Part shown: positions 54,280 to 63,606 of the stretch, one piece after another
How the letters are laid out: each line of letters starts with the position of its first letter
Numbering within the stretch: the first letter of the stretch is position 1
Assembly: GCA_945890485.1 (NCBI GenBank)
Contig: CAMDCN010000007.1
Location: 1 to 64,000, forward strand
Reading direction: 5' to 3'
Source of the DNA: Candidatus Sulfopaludibacter sp. SbA3
GTDB lineage: Bacteria > Acidobacteriota > Terriglobia > Bryobacterales > Bryobacteraceae
DNA: 64,000 nucleotides
Program-made: the position numbers and the translations under genes
Notes under the pieces: model-generated
What the model saw: the letters and a program-made list of their open reading frames with translations, nothing else
What the model was told of the DNA's origin: nothing
Database searches by the model: none

Positions 54280-55137
54280 CTACTCTTCAAACGCAGAGCA
54301 ATTCTGTATTACATGCTCTGAACTCGACATAGAACTAAGGATCACCGCGCCTGGATAGCGATTGGCGGCCGACTGCAGCGCTTCCCGAGCACTTTTTAGT
54401 CTGGGGGCCGCAACCCTTGCGGATTGTCGATGTAGGGGTGAAAACACGACCCTGCCCGCTCTCTTGCGCCCTTCATGCAACAACCCCAACGATGCAGGGT
54501 CGTCTACAAACTCGTGCTGAACTATATCGAAGCCCTCGAGAGAACCCATCTTCGCCAAGTTGCAAGTCATAAAAGACACGCCCCACGCCCTAACTAAGCC
54601 CGCTTCTTTTAATCGGGTAGCAACCTCGCACAGCTCTTCGAAACGGCCGCAGTCAGGAGGCTCATGAAGTAGCAGCACATCCACATATTCCGTCATCAGT
54701 TCCCGTAAACTAACGTGGAGGCTTCTTTGCATTGACGATCCACTTAGGGGCACCCGTCCGAGCAGATACCCGGTGCCAAGTATTGGAGCCGGCTTGGATA
54801 ATCGTGGCGCATCGATACTTGAGGAGCGCCGCCAACGCCTGAGACGGCGGACCAACGGCCTCAGCGGAGAGAGAACTGACGCAAGTGCCGTCGCCTCGAT
54901 CCCACACTTAGTCACAAGCGTAACTTTGTGTCTTTCTCCCTTCAAGGCAGTTCCTACGAATCGCTCTGCCTTGCCAAAACCATACGAGCGTGCCAAATCA
55001 AAGTGCGTGATACCGTTGTCTAGGGCCGAGAAGAGCGCCCGCTTTGCCGCGGCCGCCTCAACCGAACCCAAAATCGAGGCGCAGCCAAATCCGAGCGCGG
55101 ACGACCTGACATTAGGGGCAATGTTTACATATCGCAT
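54280..55137 (-). CDS. Aldo/keto reductase family protein (cluster copy)
   Basis: 285 residues. LGFGCASILG, GITHFDLARSYGFGKAERFVGTAL with the Asp-Tyr pair, VTLVTKCGIE (Lys of the tetrad), YVDVLLLHEPPDC and VRAWGVSF match the AKR barrel. Its 5' end overlaps the GMC gene by 13 bp, so they form a coupled pair. Its likely role is keto-sugar or sugar-lactone reduction for polysaccharide synthesis. Confidence 0.85.
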   Translation of the reverse strand: MRYVNIAPNVRSSALGFGCASILGSVEAAAAKRALFSALDNGITHFDLARSYGFGKAERFVGTALKGERHKVTLVTKCGIEATALASVLSPLRPLVRRLRRWRRSSSIDAPRLSKPAPILGTGYLLGRVPLSGSSMQRSLHVSLRELMTEYVDVLLLHEPPDCGRFEELCEVATRLKEAGLVRAWGVSFMTCNLAKMGSLEGFDIVQHEFVDDPASLGLLHEGRKRAGRVVFSPLHRQSARVAAPRLKSAREALQSAANRYPGAVILSSMSSSEHVIQNCSAFEE

Positions 55138-56795
55138 AGTGCACGGATGTGGTGGGCCAGCCGAACTGCAAGCACACCCATGAAGAACGTCGGATTCGCC
55201 TGACTAGATGTGGGGAGTACCGAACTACTGCAGACATAAACCCGTTCAGTGCCAAATACACGCAGATTTCGGTCAACCACTCCGGTCTTGGGATTATCCC
55301 CGATACGGGTTGTTCCGGATTGATGTACACCATCCTTCGAGTTGGAGCGAATCACGTCGCGTAGAGCTTGCTTCGGATACCAGTACTCAAGCTCGCCACA
55401 ATTCGTCTCTCGTAACCAAGAATCGAGGATCTCGTGGGATCTAATAATGGAGTCAATATCAGAGTCTGTTATTGAATATCTTATATGCAGCTCTTCTCCG
55501 TCGTCAGAAAGAAACATTCTATTTTCGAAGGATGGAACTTGCTCACTATGAAAATGAATGGCATATCGATTGTCGTTGCTATATAGAAATACACCCGGCA
55601 GTTTCCTCTCTCGGCAGTAACGTGAATAGAACAATTGGAGCGGCACGAGGAAGGACGCGGGCAACTCACGCATTATGTTTAAAAGATGTCGACTCAGCTT
55701 GACTCGCTTACCTCTCGTTACAGCGTGGGCGACCGCGGGCGGCGCAAGTCGGCGTCCGAGCCAAGGCGCTAGAATTGCCAGATACATGACGGACATAGCG
55801 CCACTCCGATGAACCGGGTCATAATATGGAGGATTGTCCAGCCACATTGCGGTATTCAAGAGATTCTCCGCGAGAATCGTTTCCTTTGATAGTTGAAACC
55901 GCCTTCGCAGGTATGCTCCAGAACGATCGCGGTGAAAGCCATAATCCGTCTTGGCCGAAGGGCCATAGAAACGGACAGATGCAATTTTGCCAGATACATG
56001 TCCTTGATAGTAGTGCCCCAACGCACGACTCGGACCTCCGATCCGGTTGTACAGTTGCTTCGACTTCAGTAATAGGCGTGTTGTCTCTTGCGCACCTGCC
56101 GCCACCACCACCCTCATTGCCCGAAAGCTAAATCTGACGCCTTCGCGTCTGCCCTCGGCTCTTACCACTACATTGGTCCCGGCACCCGACTCCTCAATGA
56201 TTTCGGTCACGAGAGTGTTCTTAACTACCACAACTCCCTTCGATCGCTCTAGTTGGGCACGATACCGTTTGCCAAACCGAGTCGGCATACTCCACCTTTC
56301 GACTGATGAATCATCAATCTTACCTCGCAAGAAGCCGTCAGCAATCGGAATATATCCTGCAGTGGACGCCGTAAGGTCGAATGTACCTGCCCCGCACTCA
56401 AACAGTTCTTGGGCTCTTGGGACAAATCTGATTGCTTCCTCATAGAACGAGTCGTCCCAAGTACAGCCACCGTCGAGTATTTCCCGAGCCGCGAAGTCAA
56501 TCGGGTCGTACATTACACAACGTCCACCCCATGTCGCACTTGTGCCGCCAACACCCTTGTTTGTACATTCGTACGGCGAGTGGTGATTGATCTCGTTTTC
56601 GACAACAATCGAATCATCAAGTCGATTCTTGCTGGTCGAACCACCGCCAAACTCCACAACTAGGATCTTAGCTTCGGGGCAAATACTCTCGAATTCCAGT
56701 GCAAACGATATCCCAGCAGGCCCACACCCTACAATGCAAACGTCAAACTCGATATCCTCGGCGTGCGCCGCCTCAAGAAACATTGCGTCCCTCAA
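55125..56795 (-). CDS. GMC family oxidoreductase (cluster copy)
   Basis: 556 residues. FAD Rossmann VCIVGCGPAGISFALEFE, then the GVGGTSATWGGRCVMYDP segment, MRVVVAAGAQETTRLLL, and GVHQSGTTRIGDNPKTGVVD with NPTFFMGVLAVRLAHHI at the C-terminus. It is more polar than the first copy and lies among transferases, so it probably oxidises a glycan or lipid-linked sugar. The start overlaps the acetyltransferase stop by 23 bp. Confidence 0.87.
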   Translation of the reverse strand: MRDAMFLEAAHAEDIEFDVCIVGCGPAGISFALEFESICPEAKILVVEFGGGSTSKNRLDDSIVVENEINHHSPYECTNKGVGGTSATWGGRCVMYDPIDFAAREILDGGCTWDDSFYEEAIRFVPRAQELFECGAGTFDLTASTAGYIPIADGFLRGKIDDSSVERWSMPTRFGKRYRAQLERSKGVVVVKNTLVTEIIEESGAGTNVVVRAEGRREGVRFSFRAMRVVVAAGAQETTRLLLKSKQLYNRIGGPSRALGHYYQGHVSGKIASVRFYGPSAKTDYGFHRDRSGAYLRRRFQLSKETILAENLLNTAMWLDNPPYYDPVHRSGAMSVMYLAILAPWLGRRLAPPAVAHAVTRGKRVKLSRHLLNIMRELPASFLVPLQLFYSRYCRERKLPGVFLYSNDNRYAIHFHSEQVPSFENRMFLSDDGEELHIRYSITDSDIDSIIRSHEILDSWLRETNCGELEYWYPKQALRDVIRSNSKDGVHQSGTTRIGDNPKTGVVDRNLRVFGTERVYVCSSSVLPTSSQANPTFFMGVLAVRLAHHIRALCDM

Positions 56796-57366
56796 CTCCC
56801 TGCCAATCTCTGCGTCGTTCTTTCACCTTCACTGCGGGATTCCCTGCGTAGACGCACCATTCATCCAAATTTTTTGACGCCACTGAACCCGCCCCCAAAA
56901 CACTGCCCTCACCGAGGGTGACGCCCGGGAGCACGATCGAACGAGCGCACACCCAAGCATAAGCACCTGAGATGATCGGCTTGGACACATAAGTAAACGT
57001 AGGGGAGTTGTAGTCATGCGTGGCACCGCACAAATAGCTACCCTGTGAGATTATCGTGTGGTGCGCAAGGTCCACCAACGCGGGGTTATACACCTCGGCA
57101 TTGGGGCCAATCGTCACGCTGCAGCCAGTAACAAGGTTCCACGGTGCCCAAATCGTAGCGGTCGGATAGATATAGTTGCTTGCGCCAATCCTTGCACCAA
57201 ACATTCCGAGAAGCAAGCTCCGCCAACCATGCAGCATAACAGGAGTCGGTCGAAACAGGAGGAGCCAAGCGATCCTCCACGTCAATCGCTTAAGCTTGTT
57301 AACAACGTCGAACGCGCTAACACTATAGGGGTCGATCTGAGCCCGATGCGGCATCGCTTCCATCAC
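56773..57366 (-). CDS. WcaF-type left-handed beta-helix acetyltransferase
   Basis: 197 residues. Hexapeptide repeats (GARIGASNYIYPTATIWAPWNLVTG, CSVTIGPNAEVYNPALVDLAHHTIISQGSYLCGATHDYN, ISGAYAWVCARSIVLPGVTLGEGSVLGAGSV) form the LbH trimer unit, with a His in the active loop. It resembles colanic-acid acetyltransferase WcaF. A Met four residues in (MPHRAQ) may be the true start. Confidence 0.87.
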   Translation of the reverse strand: MMEAMPHRAQIDPYSVSAFDVVNKLKRLTWRIAWLLLFRPTPVMLHGWRSLLLGMFGARIGASNYIYPTATIWAPWNLVTGCSVTIGPNAEVYNPALVDLAHHTIISQGSYLCGATHDYNSPTFTYVSKPIISGAYAWVCARSIVLPGVTLGEGSVLGAGSVASKNLDEWCVYAGNPAVKVKERRRDWQGVEGRNVS

Positions 57367-57462
57367 CGCACTCCGGCGCTAACTCGCCAGGAAGACTCCC
57401 TTCCCCGGCGTCCTCCACTCTGCGGCGCGAGGTAGTGATCTTGGCACATCGATAACGAACCA

Positions 57463-58638
57463 CTATCGGTCATTGAGCCCTCTTGGATGAACGAACTCCG
57501 CCAAATGTCGTACTAAATCGGCAACCACCGAATGTATCTCAAAGCGATTCTCAAAGCTCGCTCGGGCTCGATCTCTGACTGTGTCGCGCTCCTCGGGACT
57601 CAGCTTGCTCCACGTCCGCAGGAGCTTATCAGTCGCTTCGAGGTTGTCGGCCGCAACGAATCCGGCACCATCCGCCACGACCTCTCTCCAGATGTTTACC
57701 TTGTCAGAGATTAGGACGGGCAGCGAACAGGCCAAAGCTTCAGCGACGACAATTCCAAAGTTCTCTTGATGCGACGGCAGTATAAGTATCTCCGATACCG
57801 AAAAGGCGCCCCACTTCAAGTCACCACTAACAGTGCCTGCCCAGGTGATGCGGTCGCTAATCCCCAGGCCAGCCGCAAGCCGCATCAATTCTCCCTTCAG
57901 TCCCTCGGTATCCGGTCCCGCAATCACAAGATGCCAGTCCTTGTCGTGGGCAAGCGCTGATGCAAAGGCCCCGATCGCAATGTCGCATCCCTTCTTTTCT
58001 GCGATCCGCCCAACAAACAATGCAATTCGCTTGCCGTTCAATTCCGGAAAACGGGACCGCCATTTACCAACGCACTCTTCGAGTTCGAAATTTGGCCCGG
58101 CGGTGCCATACCGAACTACTCGTTCATTGCATCGGTACAACCAGAACGACTGCCTCGCGAGGATCCGCTCTTCTTCACATGTAAAAAAAACGGCGGAGGC
58201 GTCTCTCAGCACTCTATACTCACCCCATGGCCAATAGAGCCACTTCTTTAGATGCTTCAAGGGATACGTCCTCTTGAACCATGGATCCAGCATCCCATGA
58301 GTAAATACGACATATGGCGTACTACTGTCTCTGAGCACCCAGTGAGTAGCGAACCCGTGAAAGCCCCAAATGCCATTGACTATTACGGCACTGAAGCGTG
58401 AACGATTTGCCTTCAGCCATGGAACGATCTTCAGATTGAAGCTGTAGCTTCCGAGGGAAGGGCCAAGAGCGGTCACCTTAAGCTCGGACTCGGTCACATA
58501 TGATGCGTCCGGCGGATCCAAACTAAGTACTTCAACATTGGCTCCGAATTCGTGCCAAACACGAGCCTGTTGCCGAACACCCTCGATGGGCCCTCCCCAC
58601 TTTGGATCTATGCTGCTAATTATGTGAAGGATATTCAT
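57463..58638 (-). CDS. Glycosyltransferase family 4
   Basis: 391 residues. MNILHIISSIDPKWGGPIEGVRQQ, YVVFTHGMLDPWF, IALFVGRIAEKKGCDIAI, HLVIAGPDTEGLKGELMRLA and ILPSHQENFGIVVAEALACSLPVLISDKV give the GT-B fold and E-x7-E type donor site. It acts in repeat-unit assembly. Confidence 0.88.
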   Translation of the reverse strand: MNILHIISSIDPKWGGPIEGVRQQARVWHEFGANVEVLSLDPPDASYVTESELKVTALGPSLGSYSFNLKIVPWLKANRSRFSAVIVNGIWGFHGFATHWVLRDSSTPYVVFTHGMLDPWFKRTYPLKHLKKWLYWPWGEYRVLRDASAVFFTCEEERILARQSFWLYRCNERVVRYGTAGPNFELEECVGKWRSRFPELNGKRIALFVGRIAEKKGCDIAIGAFASALAHDKDWHLVIAGPDTEGLKGELMRLAAGLGISDRITWAGTVSGDLKWGAFSVSEILILPSHQENFGIVVAEALACSLPVLISDKVNIWREVVADGAGFVAADNLEATDKLLRTWSKLSPEERDTVRDRARASFENRFEIHSVVADLVRHLAEFVHPRGLNDR

Positions 58639-58842
58639 TATTGGAAATTGGACTCACGTTTTGTATGGAGGGCCTTTCCAGCTAACAACAGGGCCACAGA
58701 GACTTTCTGTACGGCCACCTACCCGTGCCCCCGGCTTCCCTGAACCACTCTGGACGGGTTTGGAGTTTACCTACACTTTGCATGTCACTTCTTGACTGCC
58801 TCTGCACGGTAGTTCACTGCAAGGTGAGGCCGTAGCGCAAGA

Positions 58843-59658
58843 CTAATCCTTCAGATCGAGAGCAGTAACAATTCCAACATCTGGGGTAGCCAGATAGAGG
58901 TGAGCCGTGTGATCTGCGATTTCCCAAAAGCCACCTACCCACCCGTTTCGTCGCGCCCTTGAGAGTAGTTGAGCCTGCACCGCTCTATCTCCGTGAACTT
59001 CCATCACGATCACTAAGCGGGATAGACCTTGACGATTGAAGAGATCATCCATGATTCCATGCTCTGCCCCCTCGACATCTAGCTTCACTAATGTGTCACG
59101 ACCGATGTCTGCGGAATACGTTTCAAAGAAGGGGAGGACATCAATGGAAATCGACTCCTCGTCACCAGTAACAGGTTCAAAACTCCCTTGATTTGCGCTC
59201 CGAATATAGAACGATGCGATTCGTCGCGATGGACCAATGGCGCAGGGCTCTAACTTGACCCGGGGCCGGAGCCGGTTCATCTGGAGATGTCCTTCGATGG
59301 CGTGGATATTATGGGAGACGGGCTCAAATGCAGTGACGGCGCAATTGGGCCACTTTGCGGCGGCGTAGAGCGTGAACAGACCGGTATTTGATCCGCAGTC
59401 ATATACACACTCCGGACGCCAATTCAATTCTTCTAGGTGATAGCAGTCCCCGGCTGCCAACTCGAGTACACTTTGGAAGTCACTCTCGAAGTGTGGAGCC
59501 CGGATTGTAGCCGTAAGCGCCCGACCGGACTTCTGGTACTTGACGTTGATAGTCGTGCCTATTGCCCACCATCGCCATATGGCAAGCGCCACGATGCAGC
59601 GCACGGCGGATATGGTGGAGAGGCCTCGAAGTAGGAGGCGAGAGCGGTAGAATCTCAT
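58843..59658 (-). CDS. FkbM-family methyltransferase (second)
   Basis: 271 residues. A hydrophobic N-terminus (TISAVRCIVALAIWRWW) may anchor it. SAM site CVYDCGSNTGLFTLYAAAKWPN, AVTAFEPVSHNI, and LVKLDVEGAEHGIMDD. Differs enough from the copy at 52471 that the two likely methylate different positions. Confidence 0.86.
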   Translation of the reverse strand: MRFYRSRLLLRGLSTISAVRCIVALAIWRWWAIGTTINVKYQKSGRALTATIRAPHFESDFQSVLELAAGDCYHLEELNWRPECVYDCGSNTGLFTLYAAAKWPNCAVTAFEPVSHNIHAIEGHLQMNRLRPRVKLEPCAIGPSRRIASFYIRSANQGSFEPVTGDEESISIDVLPFFETYSADIGRDTLVKLDVEGAEHGIMDDLFNRQGLSRLVIVMEVHGDRAVQAQLLSRARRNGWVGGFWEIADHTAHLYLATPDVGIVTALDLKD

Positions 59659-59688
59659 GGCTGCATCAGCGCCACTGCAGCGTGGCCC

Positions 59689-60894
59689 TTAGGTCGGATC
59701 ATTGATCACACTCCTGTAAATTTCTGCTATCTGGGGAGCGACGATGGCCGGCGTGAACCGGGATACGTTTCGAGCTCCGCTCCGCTGTAAGCTTTGGCGC
59801 AGCGGCAGGTCGCGAGCAATCGCAACGGCCCAATGTGCCATTTCTGCCACATTATGGGGATCCGAGACAATTATACCCCCCTCCCCAACTACCTCCCTCA
59901 ACGATCCGGCTCCGGAAGTGATGACTGGACAACCACATGCCATGGCCTCCAGCGGAGGCCAGCCGAATCCCTCATACACTGAGGGGAAGATAAGAACATC
60001 CGCACACCGGAAGAGTCTTCGGAGTTCGGTGCGCGAATCCGCGATCCGCGTTGAAATCGAGTCATGAAGATCGTTCTCGCTTGCGTACGCGAACTCTTCT
60101 TCGGTGAGGCTTGCTCCGGTCACTGCGACCTTGGCGCGCACTCCGTTTCTACGTAGGTGGGCCAGAACCCTCAGGACGCCAAGCCGATTTTTGTAGATCG
60201 AGGGCTTACCGACGTGCAGTAAGGCTACTTCGGCATCTCCGAATACTTCTTCACGATAATCTCCTTGCCCTCCCGTGACAGGCTGCAAGTACTCACTTGG
60301 CAACGTATTCGGGATCACATCAATTCGCTTCGCTGGTATCTCCAGATGTCGCACTAAATCATCAGCCGTGTTGGTTGAGACAGCAATAATACGATCATAC
60401 TCCCGGATTAATCCCGCGCAATATTTTGCCATCGCACGCCTCTTCGGCGGTACGTGTCCCCAGTCGGCAACTCCAGCAGCTACCATGTAGTTGATCAGGT
60501 CGTGGACAGTAACGATCGACCTCTTGATGAACAAAAAGCGTCGATACCATGTTATGTTCTGATCGACCACGTGTGCCATCTGTCCCTGTAGCCCAGCTAA
60601 ACGAATCGGCCACTCAATGTAGTTTTGACATCTCCCGCGCATCGGGCTCACACGTCCTACTGTCCCATCAGCTGGGCGATGGCCTACAATATGGGCCTCG
60701 GGCAGACAGGCTGGAAGATAGGCAAGGCAGAGTTCATAATAGGAGTTGATACTCGAGTGACCATTGCCTGGGTGAATGCCAAGTATCAGAGAGGTGGGTT
60801 TCGTCATACTGCTTTCATACGTAATCGGACCTACTCGATGTTGCGGTCGAGCCAGGCCGCCCGTTTCTGCTCGCGCCAATTGATCATTTGTCAT
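59689..60894 (-). CDS. Glycosyltransferase family 4 (mannosyltransferase-like)
   Basis: 401 residues with ATG 60894 overlapping the polymerase stop (ATGA); a later ATG at 60807 ([17 protein letters not shown]) may be the real start. [79 protein letters not shown] mark the GT-B C-terminal domain. Confidence 0.87.
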   Translation of the reverse strand: MTNDQLARAETGGLARPQHRVGPITYESSMTKPTSLILGIHPGNGHSSINSYYELCLAYLPACLPEAHIVGHRPADGTVGRVSPMRGRCQNYIEWPIRLAGLQGQMAHVVDQNITWYRRFLFIKRSIVTVHDLINYMVAAGVADWGHVPPKRRAMAKYCAGLIREYDRIIAVSTNTADDLVRHLEIPAKRIDVIPNTLPSEYLQPVTGGQGDYREEVFGDAEVALLHVGKPSIYKNRLGVLRVLAHLRRNGVRAKVAVTGASLTEEEFAYASENDLHDSISTRIADSRTELRRLFRCADVLIFPSVYEGFGWPPLEAMACGCPVITSGAGSLREVVGEGGIIVSDPHNVAEMAHWAVAIARDLPLRQSLQRSGARNVSRFTPAIVAPQIAEIYRSVINDPT

Positions 60895-62486
60895 GCCCTT
60901 TGAGCGGAAAAAGGCTGAAGCCGGCCGCCTCTCCGCGGAAGGAGATCCCGGATGGGCCTCGCGACCAAGACAATGAGTATAAATACTAAAGGATAGATGA
61001 TGACGCTGGGGATAAGTCCGGAGATGGATTCCTCGGCAAAGGGGTGGTGGAAGTGATTAATTGCGATGATAAACCACATAGTTCGGCTGCTCGGAGCCCG
61101 GGTCCAAAACGCCTTGGGGAAGGTGGATCTAAGAATGTAGTGGCTTAGTCCAAAAAAGACGAGCATCGCAGCCCCTCCGCCAATCAGCCCAAACGCATGG
61201 TAGAAGTTTGCCATTACACCATAAGAGACATTGGTAGACATGTCGCCTTCGCCCAAGTCGCCCGCCACGTGGGCAAGGAAGTTCCCGCTGTTGGCCGACG
61301 GTTTATTTGGAAACAGAGCGCTCGGCATCATCAACTGAAAGCCCCAGACTACGGTAGTCCAGCCCGTGTACGCCTGCATATCATACGTTGCCGCGATCAA
61401 TCTATCTGCATCTCCTACAAGCGAGAATCTATTTAATTTTTCGAGCGTCCCCCCACCTTGAAAATAGCCCACATCCTGGCCAGCGTCGAGTTCCGTGGCG
61501 GCAGCTAGGTCACCACCCGATAACAGTTGCCCTAGCACATCGACCATCACTTCGGAGCGATCGCTTAGACCACCGTCTCTTCCGCCATTGTGCCGAACGT
61601 ATTGAGAGTATGGATATACAATGAGGGCATAGTAGACAATCAATCCAATGACACCACCTAGAACCCTGTAGTTACGGAATCCCAATCGTGCCACCCAAAC
61701 CATGCCCGCAGCTACAAGTGGTTCTAGCGCGCCATGTTTACTCGTAGAGAACAGGCCAACCGTCACCTCGATAAGCAATAGGGTCAAAACGAAGGGATGG
61801 CTCAGAAATTTTTTCGATCCTGTAATCCACGCGTAATACAGCGCTGGGACTATAGCAAGCGCCTTGACGGTGCTTAGGGTCCTTGCATACCCCAGGATCC
61901 CGCCCGTTTCAGCCGCTCTTCCTCCGAAGTCAGCCGCCATCGAGACAGCATACCCACCATATCCGACAAGAAAGAACGCAATACTCAAACTCAATATAGA
62001 GTCGGGACCACTCCCACTATTGGCAATCGGACTTCTAAACGCCGTAATGCGCGATTGAACCATAGTGGCAAGCCAAAGCGCACCGAACCCGAGCGCCATC
62101 ACCGAACCGGTTATGACAGGCTGCCGAAGGGTTCCATCAGCAGGAGAAAGTGACAATACCTTAACCGCCAAACAGACGAGCAAAAACTTCAACAATATTT
62201 GGAAGTTGAGCATGCCGATGAAGGACTTGACGCCACCTCCTGCGCGCACAGCAAATAGTCCGAGAACAATGGCCGTGGCGCTCAGGACGGAGAAGGCCGC
62301 CCCTGTTCCGGCTATCAGCTGGCCGATTGCATACATTGCGCCCACTAGTATTGGGGCCAACGGATGTTTTGTGCTTGGACTCATCGCGTAACGGAACAAA
62401 CTTGAATCACCAGCCAAGACGAGTTCGTGTCCGCTATCGGGGACGTCACTGCTGGCTTCCGGGTGCGGCGCATTTCGACCGGCCAC
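60891..62486 (-). CDS. Wzy-like polysaccharide polymerase (membrane protein)
   Basis: 531 residues with about 12 TM segments. Large polar loops occur, including one with RHNGGRDGGLSDRSEVMVDVLGQLL and one near SALFPNKPSANSGNFLAHVAGDLGEGDMSTNVSYG, as in Wzy polymerases. Its position among repeat-unit transferases makes polymerase the best call. No flippase or export genes are in view. Confidence 0.75.
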   Translation of the reverse strand: MAGRNAPHPEASSDVPDSGHELVLAGDSSLFRYAMSPSTKHPLAPILVGAMYAIGQLIAGTGAAFSVLSATAIVLGLFAVRAGGGVKSFIGMLNFQILLKFLLVCLAVKVLSLSPADGTLRQPVITGSVMALGFGALWLATMVQSRITAFRSPIANSGSGPDSILSLSIAFFLVGYGGYAVSMAADFGGRAAETGGILGYARTLSTVKALAIVPALYYAWITGSKKFLSHPFVLTLLLIEVTVGLFSTSKHGALEPLVAAGMVWVARLGFRNYRVLGGVIGLIVYYALIVYPYSQYVRHNGGRDGGLSDRSEVMVDVLGQLLSGGDLAAATELDAGQDVGYFQGGGTLEKLNRFSLVGDADRLIAATYDMQAYTGWTTVVWGFQLMMPSALFPNKPSANSGNFLAHVAGDLGEGDMSTNVSYGVMANFYHAFGLIGGGAAMLVFFGLSHYILRSTFPKAFWTRAPSSRTMWFIIAINHFHHPFAEESISGLIPSVIIYPLVFILIVLVARPIRDLLPRRGGRLQPFSAQRA

Positions 62487-63552
62487 TTCGCCGCACGCGA
62501 AAGGCCGCGGCTGAGGGGTCAGGCGGGAACTTGGTCAGCAAAACATCAATGGCGTCGGTCACTGCTTCGACGGTGATCTCGCTCAGTTCGTAGTCTTCTG
62601 GCATATGTGGCAGGTCGACACCGCGAAGCACGATGGCGTTGGGCGCTTTTAGCGGCAGCCACTCGATTGGGCTTTGCCATGCCGGCGCTAGAACGACGAG
62701 CGGAGCTTGGGACGCTCGGGCAAGATGCATCGGTCCAGTATCAACGGACACTACTACATCGGCAAGACACATCAGCGCGCTTAGGACGGGAATGCTTGTC
62801 AATCCACATATCTGAACGCTTGGGCTTCTCATTAACCTTCGAATACGATCTACTCCTTCCGCCTCGTTGGCCATCCCTGTGAACATCACCCTGAAACCAA
62901 GTGACCCAGACAGATAGTCCGCGACTTCCGCGAAGCGCCTATCGATCCACTTTGTTCTTTGACCGCCACTCGTCTGCGTAACCAGAATCGCAGTCCGTCG
63001 TGCGCGTACCTCAGTACCATCGCGGACTAGAATCTCGGCACTCGACAGATCATCTGGCGAGAAACTCACCAAGGGCTCTGTCACCTCACAATCAAGACCC
63101 AGGGCCCCGCAGATTCGGTGGTTGTTTTCGATCAGACTTATTGAAGTGTCGTATGGTATTGAAACATTGTAAAGCCTAGGTGCCAAGGTGAAGCCAATTG
63201 TGGAGTGCAGACCAAGACAGCGGTTGGCGATGGCAATTCGCGTGCGTTGGTTTCCGGCGTTTGAGATTCCGAACTTCGGCCGGACGAGGTTCCTTCGAAG
63301 ATGATCAGAAATGGACAGCCAGCCTTGGTAGAGATTTGTCAATGGGCTCTGACATGGAGCTAAAATATCAACGAAAGGATTGTGGCGAAGGACCTCCGCC
63401 ACCACCGGGCTGCAGGCTACACTGATTCTCGCGTTCGAGTCAGCCGCTTTTATACTCTCAAAGATCGGTGTGCTATGAATTGCGACCCCTAGCGCGGTTT
63501 CAAAGTTCATGAACAAGTAGTCACTTGGATTCGCGGCGCTTAGTCCCATCAT
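62446..63552 (-). CDS. Glycosyltransferase family 9 (heptosyltransferase-like)
   Basis: 368 residues. ALGVAIHSTPIFESIKAA, VSIPYDTSISLIENNHRICGALG, ILVTQTSGGQRTKWIDRRFAEVADYL, MCLADVVVSVDTGPMHLARASQAPLVVL give the ADP-heptose:LPS transferase GT-B fold and the DTGPMH sugar-nucleotide site. The C-terminus overlaps the polymerase gene by 41 bp. Confidence 0.88.
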   Translation of the reverse strand: MMGLSAANPSDYLFMNFETALGVAIHSTPIFESIKAADSNARISVACSPVVAEVLRHNPFVDILAPCQSPLTNLYQGWLSISDHLRRNLVRPKFGISNAGNQRTRIAIANRCLGLHSTIGFTLAPRLYNVSIPYDTSISLIENNHRICGALGLDCEVTEPLVSFSPDDLSSAEILVRDGTEVRARRTAILVTQTSGGQRTKWIDRRFAEVADYLSGSLGFRVMFTGMANEAEGVDRIRRLMRSPSVQICGLTSIPVLSALMCLADVVVSVDTGPMHLARASQAPLVVLAPAWQSPIEWLPLKAPNAIVLRGVDLPHMPEDYELSEITVEAVTDAIDVLLTKFPPDPSAAAFRVRRSGRSKCAAPGSQQ

Positions 63553-63606
63553 TCTCCCTCCTGGTAGCTCGTTGCGCTTCTCCTCAGCACCCGTACCTAC
63601 AGCTCA

